Shown here piece after piece: positions 57,494 through 64,000 of a stretch of 64,000 nucleotides of DNA. A program made the position numbers and the translations under genes. The notes under the pieces are model-generated. The model was not told where the DNA came from, searched no databases, and worked only from the letters and a program-made list of their open reading frames with translations. This DNA is from Mycobacterium sp. (GTDB lineage Bacteria > Actinomycetota > Actinomycetes > Mycobacteriales > Mycobacteriaceae). The DNA is taken from NCBI GenBank assembly GCA_018882965.1, contig VEQY01000009.1:18866-82865 (forward strand), given 5' to 3'. Every line of letters starts with the position of its first letter. Position 1 is the first letter of the stretch.

Positions 57494-58467
57494 AGCTGAC
57501 CTACCGCGGTGCGGTCCACGACGCGATCGCCGACGCCATGCGTGCCGACGAGCGCGTCGTCCTACTCGGAGAGGATGTCGGCCGCTACGGGGGGACGTAC
57601 GCGGTGTCGAAGGGACTGCTCGAGGAGTTCGGGCCGGAGCGGATCCGCGATACGCCTATCTCCGAACTGGGCTTCGTCGGAATCGGTATCGGTGCGGCTC
57701 TGGGTGGGCTTCGCCCCATCGTCGAGGTGATGACGGTGAATTTCAGCCTGCTCGCCCTCGATCAGATCGTCAACACGGGCTCTGCCCTGCGGCACATGTC
57801 GGGCGGCCAGTTCTCGGTGCCACTGGTGGTGCGGATGGCGACCGGGGCGGGCCGACAGCTTGCCGCCCAGCACTCGCACAGCCTGGAGAACTGGTATGCG
57901 CACATCCCCGGCATCACGGTGCTCGCCCCGGCAACCGTCGCCGATGCCTACGGGATGCTGCGCACTGCGCTCGACCAACCCGATCCGGTGGTCATCTTCG
58001 AGCACGTCGGCCTCTACAACATCTCCGCCGACCTCGACGCGCCCGCGCCCACCGACATCTCCCGGGCTGCACCGCGGCGCAACGGAACCGACGTCACGGT
58101 GATCGCCTACGGCGGCTGCCTTCCGAAAGCCCTCGACGCGGCCGACCAGTTGGCGCAGACCGGGATCGACTGCGAGGTCATCGATCTGCGGGTGCTGCGG
58201 CCGCTGGACGACGCGACGATCATGGAATCGGTGCGCAAGACGCATCGCGTCGTGGTGGTCGACGAGTCCTGGCGAACCGGCAGCCTGGCCGGCGAGATCA
58301 GCGCTCGGATCGTCGAGCAGGCGTTCTACGAACTCGACGCCCCGATCGCCCGGGTCTGCACCGCCGAGGTGCCGATCCCCTACGCGAAGCATCTCGAGGA
58401 GGCCGCGCTGCCGCAGCCGGACAAGATCGTGGCGGCGGTGCGCGGCGCGGTAGGGGAGGGCCGATGA
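57490..58467 (+). CDS. 2-oxoacid dehydrogenase E1 beta subunit
   Basis: A 325-residue E1 beta subunit. [26 protein letters not shown] and [22 protein letters not shown] are family signatures, and the C-terminal half begins near [15 protein letters not shown]. It completes the TPP-dependent decarboxylase with the upstream subunit. The GTG start overlaps the E1 alpha stop by 4 bases and the next gene overlaps its own stop (ATGA), giving tight coupling of all subunits. Confidence 0.9.
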   Translation: MKLTYRGAVHDAIADAMRADERVVLLGEDVGRYGGTYAVSKGLLEEFGPERIRDTPISELGFVGIGIGAALGGLRPIVEVMTVNFSLLALDQIVNTGSALRHMSGGQFSVPLVVRMATGAGRQLAAQHSHSLENWYAHIPGITVLAPATVADAYGMLRTALDQPDPVVIFEHVGLYNISADLDAPAPTDISRAAPRRNGTDVTVIAYGGCLPKALDAADQLAQTGIDCEVIDLRVLRPLDDATIMESVRKTHRVVVVDESWRTGSLAGEISARIVEQAFYELDAPIARVCTAEVPIPYAKHLEEAALPQPDKIVAAVRGAVGEGR

Positions 58468-59660
58468 TCAAATTCCTGATGCCGGCGCTGGGCGCTGACA
58501 TGGACGAGGGCACCCTCAACGAGTGGTTGGTCAAGCCGGGCGACACGGTCACCCGGGGGCAGATCGTCGCCGTGGTCGAGACCACCAAGGCCGCCGTGGA
58601 GATCGAATGCTGGCACGACGGCGTGATCGGCGAGTTGCTGGTGCCCGTCGGTCAGACCGTGGGAGTCGGCACGCCGTTGGCGACGATCCTGGAGCCCGGC
58701 GACACACCGGGCGGACCCGGTGTCGCGGCGGCGCAGACGGCGGCACCGGCCCCGCCGCTGCCGAGCGTCGGTCACCGGCAGTGGGTCTCCCCGGTCGCAC
58801 GGCGCACGGCGGCGACGCTCGGCGTTGACCTCACCACCCTCACCGGGTCCGGCCCGCAGGGTGCGATCACGCTGCACGACGTCGAGCACGCGGCCGCGAC
58901 CGCCCACCACGAGACTCCCACGCCGACGGCCCGACCGACCCCGGTCGAGACCCGCGCACCACGCTCCGCGGCGGACAAGGCCCGCGAACGCGGCGCGGCC
59001 ATGCGGGCGTCGATCGCCGCGGCGATGAGCCGGTCCAAGCGGGAGATCCCGCACTACTACCTGGCCGACGAGATCATTCTCGACACCGCGCTGGCCTGGC
59101 TGGCCGGGCAGAACGCCGGCCGGCCGATCACCGAGCGGCTGCTGCCGGCCGTTCTGCAACTCAAGGCGGTCGGGCTGGCCGCGCAGCGCTTCACCGAGTT
59201 CAACGGGTTCTGGCACGACTCCGCCGAGGGATTCCAGGCCGGGGCCGGGGTCCACGTCGGTATCGCGATCTCGTTGCGCGGCGGCGGCCTGGTCGCGCCG
59301 GCCATTCACGACGTCTCCGAGAAAAAGCTGTCCGAGTTGATGGCCGATCTGACCGATCTCGTCGCTCGCGCCCGGGCCGGATCGCTGCGCAGTTCGGAGA
59401 TGAGTGACCCCACGATCACGGTGACCAATCTGGGCGACCAGGGCGTCGACTCCGTCTTCGGGGTGATCTACCCGCCCCAGGTGGCGCTGGTCGGTTTCGG
59501 CCGGCCGGCCCAGCGGGTGGTGGTCGTCGACGGCGGTATCCGGGTCGCCACGACGGTGGTTGCCAGCCTGGCCGCCGACCACCGGGCCAGCGACGGCCAC
59601 CGGGGCGCGCTGTTCCTGGCCGAGATCAACCGGCTACTCCAGCGGCCCGACGAACTCTAG
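58464..59660 (+). CDS. 2-oxoacid dehydrogenase E2 acyltransferase
   Basis: A 398-residue dihydrolipoamide acyltransferase. Lipoyl domain at residues 1-75 with the lipoylated Lys42 (ETTKAAVE), a linker, a peripheral-subunit-binding domain at about 108-142 ([16 protein letters not shown]), an Ala/Pro-rich linker, and the catalytic domain from about 170, ending with His373-x3-Asp377-Gly378 in DHRASDGH. All functional residues are kept. E3 is not encoded in the window and must be shared with another complex. ATG at 58464 overlaps E1 beta by 4 bases. Confidence 0.9.
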   Translation: MIKFLMPALGADMDEGTLNEWLVKPGDTVTRGQIVAVVETTKAAVEIECWHDGVIGELLVPVGQTVGVGTPLATILEPGDTPGGPGVAAAQTAAPAPPLPSVGHRQWVSPVARRTAATLGVDLTTLTGSGPQGAITLHDVEHAAATAHHETPTPTARPTPVETRAPRSAADKARERGAAMRASIAAAMSRSKREIPHYYLADEIILDTALAWLAGQNAGRPITERLLPAVLQLKAVGLAAQRFTEFNGFWHDSAEGFQAGAGVHVGIAISLRGGGLVAPAIHDVSEKKLSELMADLTDLVARARAGSLRSSEMSDPTITVTNLGDQGVDSVFGVIYPPQVALVGFGRPAQRVVVVDGGIRVATTVVASLAADHRASDGHRGALFLAEINRLLQRPDEL

Positions 59661-59674
59661 GAAGGAAGTACCCG

Positions 59675-59920
59675 GTGAGCACCAGAGCCGACATTCGCGC
59701 CGGGGTGGTCGCGGAACTGACCGCGATCGCCCCCGAGGTCGACGAGGCCGACATCAGCGACACCGAGCTGCTGCGCGACCAGGTGGATCTGGACTCGATG
59801 GACTGGCTCAACTTCCTGGTCCGGTTGCACAAGCGCTTCGAGGTCGACATCCCGGAGTCGCAGTACGCATCGCTGCGCACCGTGGACGACCTGACCGCCT
59901 ACCTCGACCAGCACCGCTGA
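59675..59920 (+). CDS. stand-alone acyl carrier protein
   Basis: An 81-residue ACP. The phosphopantetheine Ser is Ser41 in VDLDSMDWLNFL, one residue different from the common DSL. Helix 1 and helix 4 patterns (VVAELTAIAPEVDEADI, VDDLTAYLDQ) fit. GTG at 59675 has AGGAAGGAAG just upstream, 14 bases after the E2 stop, so it belongs to the same operon. An ACP in a dehydrogenase operon suggests that the acyl group made on E2 lipoate is passed to ACP, or that the ligase loads it. Confidence 0.88.
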   Translation: MSTRADIRAGVVAELTAIAPEVDEADISDTELLRDQVDLDSMDWLNFLVRLHKRFEVDIPESQYASLRTVDDLTAYLDQHR

Positions 59921-59971
59921 CTTTGGTCAACCCCGGATCGGTCGCGGGGCCGTTCGTGGCAGAATCCGACC

Positions 59972-60874
59972 ATGGCCCAGCTGCCCTCGGTGGTCCTCAA
60001 GGACCCGGACTCCACGCTCACGGCGACCTTTGTGCCGTCGGCGGGCATGATCTGCACGTCGCTCTCCGACGGCGGCGTGGAACTGCTGGGCCAGCGCCGC
60101 GGGCTGAGCGCCTATCTGACCACCGGCAAGACGATGGGCATCCCGATCCTCTACCCGTGGGCGAACCGGCTCAGCGCTAACGGCTACGGCGTCGACGGCG
60201 GCGCAGTCACGTTGACCCCCGGCGTCGGGGGGGTGCGCTCCGACGAGCACGGGCTGGTGATCCACGGTGTGCTTGCCGCCTATCCGGGGTGGCTGGTCAC
60301 CGAGCAGGAGGACAACCGGTTCATCGCCGACCTGGACTACGGCGGCCAGCCGCGACTGCTGTGCAGCTTCCCGTTCCCGCACGTGGTGACGCTCGACATC
60401 GTCCTGGCCAACCGCGCGCTGTCGATCGAGACGACGGTGACACCGACCACCTCAGCCTCGGTGCCGCTGTGCTTCGGCTACCACCCGTACCTGACCATTC
60501 CCGGCGTGCCCCGGTCCCAGTGGCGGCTGCAGACACCACCCATGCGCCGCCTTCCGGTGGACAACTGGGGCATCCCCACCGGTGACACCGAGGACTGGGC
60601 GCCCATCTCGGGCCGGCTCGGGGACAAGGTCTACGACGACGGCTTCGATGAGGTTCCGCCCGGCGGCACCTTCGCCCTGTCCGGCGGAAACCGTCGCATC
60701 GAAGTGATCTTCAACCGCGGCTATTCGGCAGTGCAGATTTTCGCTCCCGCCAACGACGACGTGGTCGGCATCGAGCCGATGATGGCTCCGACCAACGCGC
60801 TGCGCAAGGGCGGCTACAGCGTCGCGGTGCCGGGGCGGCCGTCCTCGGCGAAGTTCACCATCAAGGTGACCTAG
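59972..60874 (+). CDS. aldose 1-epimerase-like protein
   Basis: A 300-residue galactose-mutarotase-like protein. LYPWANRLSANGYGV, HGVLAAYPGW and FGYHPYLTIPG contain the conserved Asn-Arg and His pairs, and VVGIEPMMAPTNAL carries the catalytic Glu. It probably interconverts sugar anomers or a related cyclic substrate. CAGAAT lies 6 bases before the ATG, another leaderless-type spacing. It converges with hspR with a 4-base overlap of stops. Confidence 0.82.
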   Translation: MAQLPSVVLKDPDSTLTATFVPSAGMICTSLSDGGVELLGQRRGLSAYLTTGKTMGIPILYPWANRLSANGYGVDGGAVTLTPGVGGVRSDEHGLVIHGVLAAYPGWLVTEQEDNRFIADLDYGGQPRLLCSFPFPHVVTLDIVLANRALSIETTVTPTTSASVPLCFGYHPYLTIPGVPRSQWRLQTPPMRRLPVDNWGIPTGDTEDWAPISGRLGDKVYDDGFDEVPPGGTFALSGGNRRIEVIFNRGYSAVQIFAPANDDVVGIEPMMAPTNALRKGGYSVAVPGRPSSAKFTIKVT

Positions 60875-61251
60875 CGCCTCGTACGGGGTTCCCACACCAC
60901 GACCGCGGTGCTCTTGGGCACCAGCGCCAGATCCCGACGCGGCCGGCTGCGGGACAGTTCGTCGGCCATCTCGCGCACCCGGGACTGCAGCGCTTCCACC
61001 TGATTGGTCAGGTCGATGATCCGCTTGATACCGGCGAGGTTCACACCCTCGTCCTGGGACAGCCGCTGGATCTCGCGCAGCAGTTCGACGTCGCGCTCGG
61101 AATAACGCCGGCCGCCCCCGGCACTACGCTGGGGGCTTACCAGTCCGAGCCGGTCGTAGGTGCGCAACGTCTGGGCGTGCATCCCGGCGAGCTCGGCGGC
61201 CACCGAGATCAGGAACGTCCGGGCGTCAACCGACTCGTCGGGAGCGGTCAT
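60871..61251 (-). CDS. hspR: heat-shock repressor HspR
   Basis: A 126-residue MerR-family repressor. LISVAAELAGMHAQTLRTYDRLGLVSPQ is its helix-turn-helix. It binds HAIR inverted repeats and, with DnaK as co-repressor, controls the dnaK operon and clpB. The ATG at 61251 overlaps the dnaJ stop (ATGA) and gives 126 residues, the length I recall for M. tuberculosis HspR. A HAIR-type site is visible before clpB. Confidence 0.95.
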   Translation of the reverse strand: MTAPDESVDARTFLISVAAELAGMHAQTLRTYDRLGLVSPQRSAGGGRRYSERDVELLREIQRLSQDEGVNLAGIKRIIDLTNQVEALQSRVREMADELSRSRPRRDLALVPKSTAVVVWEPRTRR

Positions 61252-62441
61252 GGCCGCACACCCGCCCATCCTGCGCGCGGATCGAAACCGCTGGCCTTCT
61301 CGGCTGCCGCATAGCTCTCGAGCGCCTCGAGCGCCTCACCCTCGAGCTTGGGCGGCACCGCCACCTTGACGGTGACCAGCAGGTCGCCGGCTCCACCGTC
61401 GCGCTTGGGAACACCTCGGCCACGTACCCGCAGAATCCGGCCGTCGGCGGTGCCCTTGGGCACCTTGACACCGACCTTGCCATCCAGCGTCGGCACCGAA
61501 AGCGTTGTGCCCAAAGCCAATTCGGTGAAGCTCACCGGCACGGTGACGGTCAGGTCGTTGCCGTCCCGGCCGAACACCTTGTCCGGACGAACGTGGACGG
61601 TGACGTAGAGGTCCCCAGAGGGAGCCCCACGCAGACCTGCCTCGCCCTGTCCGGCCAATCGAATCCGCTGGCCATCCTCGACGCCCGGAGGAATCCGGAC
61701 GTTGATGGTGCGGGTCCGGGTGGTGACACCGGTGCCGCGGCACTCATCGCACGGGTTCTCGATGATCGATCCGCTGCCCCGGCAGTCGGTGCAGGGTTCG
61801 GAGAAACCGAACGCGCCCTGGTTGCGGTTGATGATGCCCGAGCCGTTGCAGCTCGCGCACACCTTCGGGCTGGTGCCCGGGCGGGCGCCGCTGCCGTGGC
61901 AGTTGGTGCACGGCGCCGGGCTGGTCAGCCGCAGCGGCATCGCCACACCCTTGGTGGCCTCCAGGAAGTCGAGATCGGTCTCGGTCTCCAGGTCCTTTCC
62001 GCGACGCGGCCGGCTGGGTCGCGGCTGCTGTGCTCCCCTGCCGAACAATCCGCCGAACAGATCGCCGATATTGGCCCCACCGTCCTGGCCGGCCTGGCCG
62101 AATAGGTCGTTGAGGTTGAATCCGCCGCTGCCGTCGTCGTAGCTGGTGTAGCCACCGCCGCCACCGCCGCCACCGCCGCCGAAGCGCCGGCCGAAACCGC
62201 CGCCGGAGAACATCCGCCGGGTTTCGTCGTATTCCTTGCGCTTGGCCTTGTCGGTCAGCACATCGCGGGCTTCCCCGACTTCCTTGTAGCGTTCCTCAGC
62301 CTTCGGATTGTCGGGGTTGCGATCCGGATGGTTCTCGGCGAGCAGCTTCTTGGCCACCCGCTTGATCTCGTCGTCGCTGGCGTCGGAGGAGACGCCGAGC
62401 ACCTTGTAGAAGTCCTTCTCAACCCATTCGCGTTGAACCAT
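61248..62441 (-). CDS. dnaJ: chaperone DnaJ
   Basis: A 397-residue type I J-protein. J domain at residues 8-75 with HPD in ENHPDRNPDNP; a Gly-rich stretch (GGGGGGGYTSYDDGSGGFN), the zinc-finger domain with four CxxCxGxG repeats (CTNCHGSG, CASCNGSG, CTDCRGSG, CDECRGTG), and the C-terminal substrate domain. It stimulates DnaK ATPase. A perfect AGGAGGTGA lies 8 bases before the ATG. The J-domain helix III differs from the H37Rv sequence recalled (KKLLAENHPDRNP instead of RKLARDLHPDANP). Confidence 0.96.
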   Translation of the reverse strand: MVQREWVEKDFYKVLGVSSDASDDEIKRVAKKLLAENHPDRNPDNPKAEERYKEVGEARDVLTDKAKRKEYDETRRMFSGGGFGRRFGGGGGGGGGGYTSYDDGSGGFNLNDLFGQAGQDGGANIGDLFGGLFGRGAQQPRPSRPRRGKDLETETDLDFLEATKGVAMPLRLTSPAPCTNCHGSGARPGTSPKVCASCNGSGIINRNQGAFGFSEPCTDCRGSGSIIENPCDECRGTGVTTRTRTINVRIPPGVEDGQRIRLAGQGEAGLRGAPSGDLYVTVHVRPDKVFGRDGNDLTVTVPVSFTELALGTTLSVPTLDGKVGVKVPKGTADGRILRVRGRGVPKRDGGAGDLLVTVKVAVPPKLEGEALEALESYAAAEKASGFDPRAGWAGVRP

Positions 62442-62468
62442 GCTGCGTCACCTCCTCTCTCGTCGGCC

Positions 62469-63044
62469 TTATCGATCCGTAGCTTCTGATTCTGCGTTCT
62501 CACTCACGTCAACGGTGTCAACCACACCGACCATGGCGGGGCGGAGAACCACCTCGCCGATCTTGTAGCCCTGCCGCATGACCGTTCCGATGACCGGGCG
62601 GGAGCCGTCACCCTCGTGCTGCACCGCCTCGTGCAGCGACGGGTCGAAGTCCTCGCCCTCGACTCCGAAGGCGGTCAGGCCGAGTCCGGTGAGCACCCCC
62701 ACGAGCTTGTCGGCCACCGACTTCAGCGGTCCGTTGTCGAGGTCGCCGTGGCTGCGAGCCCGGTCGAGATCGTCGAGCACCGGAAGCAACTGACTGACCA
62801 CCGCGGCCTTGGCGCGTTCGCCGGCCGCTTCCTGATCACGCAGCGAACGCTTGCGGTAGTTGGCGAAGTCGGCCTGCACGCGCTGCAGATCGGCGGTGAG
62901 TTCGGCGACCTTGTCCGAAGGCGCCTCCGGTCCCGGCCCACCAGGGGCCGGGCCGGAAGCCACACCTTCGCGAACCTCGCCGGTCTCCGGGTCGATCCGA
63001 CGCTTGTCGGTCACCGTCACCGGTTCATCGAGGTTGTCGCTCAC
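62469..63044 (-). CDS. grpE: nucleotide exchange factor GrpE
   Basis: A 191-residue GrpE dimer subunit that releases ADP from DnaK. The long N-terminal helix ([23 protein letters not shown]) and the beta-domain ([36 protein letters not shown]) are typical. GTG at 63044 overlaps the dnaK stop by 4 bases. Stop lies 27 bases before dnaJ. Confidence 0.96.
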   Translation of the reverse strand: MSDNLDEPVTVTDKRRIDPETGEVREGVASGPAPGGPGPEAPSDKVAELTADLQRVQADFANYRKRSLRDQEAAGERAKAAVVSQLLPVLDDLDRARSHGDLDNGPLKSVADKLVGVLTGLGLTAFGVEGEDFDPSLHEAVQHEGDGSRPVIGTVMRQGYKIGEVVLRPAMVGVVDTVDVSENAESEATDR

Positions 63045-64000
63045 TTGTTCTCCTGATCGTCCTCAACGACCTCGGCGTCCACCACATCGTCGGCGCCAGC
63101 GCCGGCGCCGCCGCCGCTCGCGGCCTGCTCTGCCTGAGCAGCCTCGTAGATCGCCTGCCCCAGAGCCTGGGACTCCTCGCCCAGCTTCTCCATGGCCGAC
63201 TTGATGGCGCCGATGTCGGTGCCCTCCAGTGCGGTCTTCGCCTCGGCGATGGCCGTATCGATCTTGGCCAGCGACTCCTCCGGAACCTTGGAACCGCCCT
63301 CGGCCTCGCGCTGCTCCTTGACGAACTTCTCCGTCTGGTAGACCAGCGACTCGGCCTGGTTGCGGACGTCGGCCTCCTCGCGACGCTTGCGGTCCTCGTC
63401 GGCGTGCGCCTCGGCGTCCTTGATCATCCGGTCGATCTCCTCCTTGGACAGGCCGGAGCCCTCCTGGATCTTGATCGTGTTCTCCTTGCCGGTGCCCTTG
63501 TCCTTCGCGGTGACATGCACGATGCCGTTGGCGTCGATGTCGAACGTCACCTCGATCTGGGGCACGCCACGCGGAGCCGGCGGGATACCGGTCAGCTCGA
63601 AGCTGCCGAGCAGCTTGTTGTGCGCCGCGATCTCACGCTCACCCTGGAAGACCTGGATCTGCACCGACGGCTGGTTGTCGTCGGCGGTGGTGATGGTCTC
63701 AGACCGCTTCGTCGGGATGGTGGTGTTGCGCTCGATCAGCTTGGTCATCACGCCACCCTTGGTCTCGATGCCGAGACTCAGCGGCGTGACGTCAAGCAGC
63801 AGAACGTCTTTCACCTCACCCTTGAGCACGCCGGCCTGCAGGGCCGCGCCGACCGCGACGACCTCGTCGGGGTTGACGCCCTTGTTGGGCTCCTTGCCGC
63901 CGGTGAGTTCCTTGACCAGTTCGGTCACCGCGGGCATGCGGGTGGAACCACCCACCAGCACGACGTGGTCGATGTCGCCGACCGCGATGCCGGCATCCTT
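63041..64000 (-). CDS. dnaK: chaperone DnaK, C-terminal part (5' truncated by window end)
   Basis: The last 319 residues of Hsp70. Visible are the end of the ATPase domain ([27 protein letters not shown]), the linker [18 protein letters not shown], the substrate-binding domain ([15 protein letters not shown]) and the helical lid, ending in an acidic EEVDEV-like tail read as [11 protein letters not shown]. Its start and the operon promoter with expected HAIR sites lie outside the window. The stop overlaps the grpE start by 4 bases. Confidence 0.97.
   Translation of the reverse strand, partial: KDAGIAVGDIDHVVLVGGSTRMPAVTELVKELTGGKEPNKGVNPDEVVAVGAALQAGVLKGEVKDVLLLDVTPLSLGIETKGGVMTKLIERNTTIPTKRSETITTADDNQPSVQIQVFQGEREIAAHNKLLGSFELTGIPPAPRGVPQIEVTFDIDANGIVHVTAKDKGTGKENTIKIQEGSGLSKEEIDRMIKDAEAHADEDRKRREEADVRNQAESLVYQTEKFVKEQREAEGGSKVPEESLAKIDTAIAEAKTALEGTDIGAIKSAMEKLGEESQALGQAIYEAAQAEQAASGGGAGAGADDVVDAEVVEDDQENK

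Noticed and set aside
62090-62210. Gly-rich tandem repeats in dnaJ as a genomic repeat element
   Set aside because: The GGN repeats encode the normal Gly-rich linker of DnaJ and stay in frame.

Overview
The window is a high-GC actinobacterial chromosome segment from a mycobacterium, most likely a fast grower (Mycolicibacterium-type). The diagnostic genes are F420-dependent glucose-6-phosphate dehydrogenase (fgd1), the pknG-glnH-glnX operon, virR, ttfA, LpqN/LpqL-type lipoproteins, an MmpL-type transporter and a dnaK-grpE-dnaJ-hspR operon. Most genes can be matched by recalled sequence to the M. tuberculosis H37Rv interval Rv0350 to Rv0436c. Names of the form 'Rv' below rest on that recall, not on a search. 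No tRNA, rRNA, CRISPR array or insertion sequence was seen. No stretch longer than 300 bases lacks a gene.

Layout. 1-10685: envelope and housekeeping genes (pssA end, a CDC48-like AAA ATPase, LON-domain protein, YbdK-type ligase, sodC, virR, a DUF3263 gene, def, xthA, an MDR oxidoreductase, thiD, a hydrolase). 10692-15724: an accessory stretch with a Baeyer-Villiger-type monooxygenase, a small membrane protein and a SulP transporter, followed by lpqL. 15759-25223: mutT3, glnX-glnH-pknG, then pta-ackA and fgd1. 25295-28631: MBL-fold enzyme, metZ, rhodanese and a small membrane protein. 28694-30835: an MmpL-family transporter. 30829-37641: a lower-GC island read as an undescribed small-peptide biosynthetic cluster (two ATP-grasp ligases, a saccharopine-dehydrogenase-like enzyme, a PhyH oxygenase, a POT transporter and a divergent TauD oxygenase). 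37655-53252: a conserved block from the Rv0356c-type thioesterase and purA through fba, dedA, GH76, pyrE and ttfA to clpB. 53380-54392: a small gene behind a LexA-like box, and a GAP/Sap-type transporter. 54471-59920: an operon coding a small protein, an acetyl-CoA-synthetase-like ligase, E1 alpha, E1 beta and E2 of a 2-oxoacid dehydrogenase, and a stand-alone acyl carrier protein. 59972-64000: an aldose epimerase-like gene, then hspR, dnaJ, grpE and the C-terminal part of dnaK on the minus strand.

How the genes work together. GlnH, GlnX and PknG form an amino-acid sensing and signalling unit. Pta and AckA interconvert acetyl-CoA and acetate. DnaK, GrpE, DnaJ and ClpB form the disaggregation machine, and HspR represses it; a HspR-type operator lies inside a SigH/SigE-like promoter in front of clpB. 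The two most novel items are the 30.8-37.6 kb cluster, which could make and move a ligase-built di- or tripeptide containing an opine-type building block, and the 54.5-59.9 kb operon, where a dehydrogenase complex is encoded with its own ACP and an acyl-activating enzyme but without an E3. Compared with H37Rv as recalled, thiC and thiE-thiO-thiS-thiG are missing from their usual places beside thiD, mutT3 and lpqL, mgtE is missing before fba, and the Rv0356c-clpB block lies in the opposite orientation.
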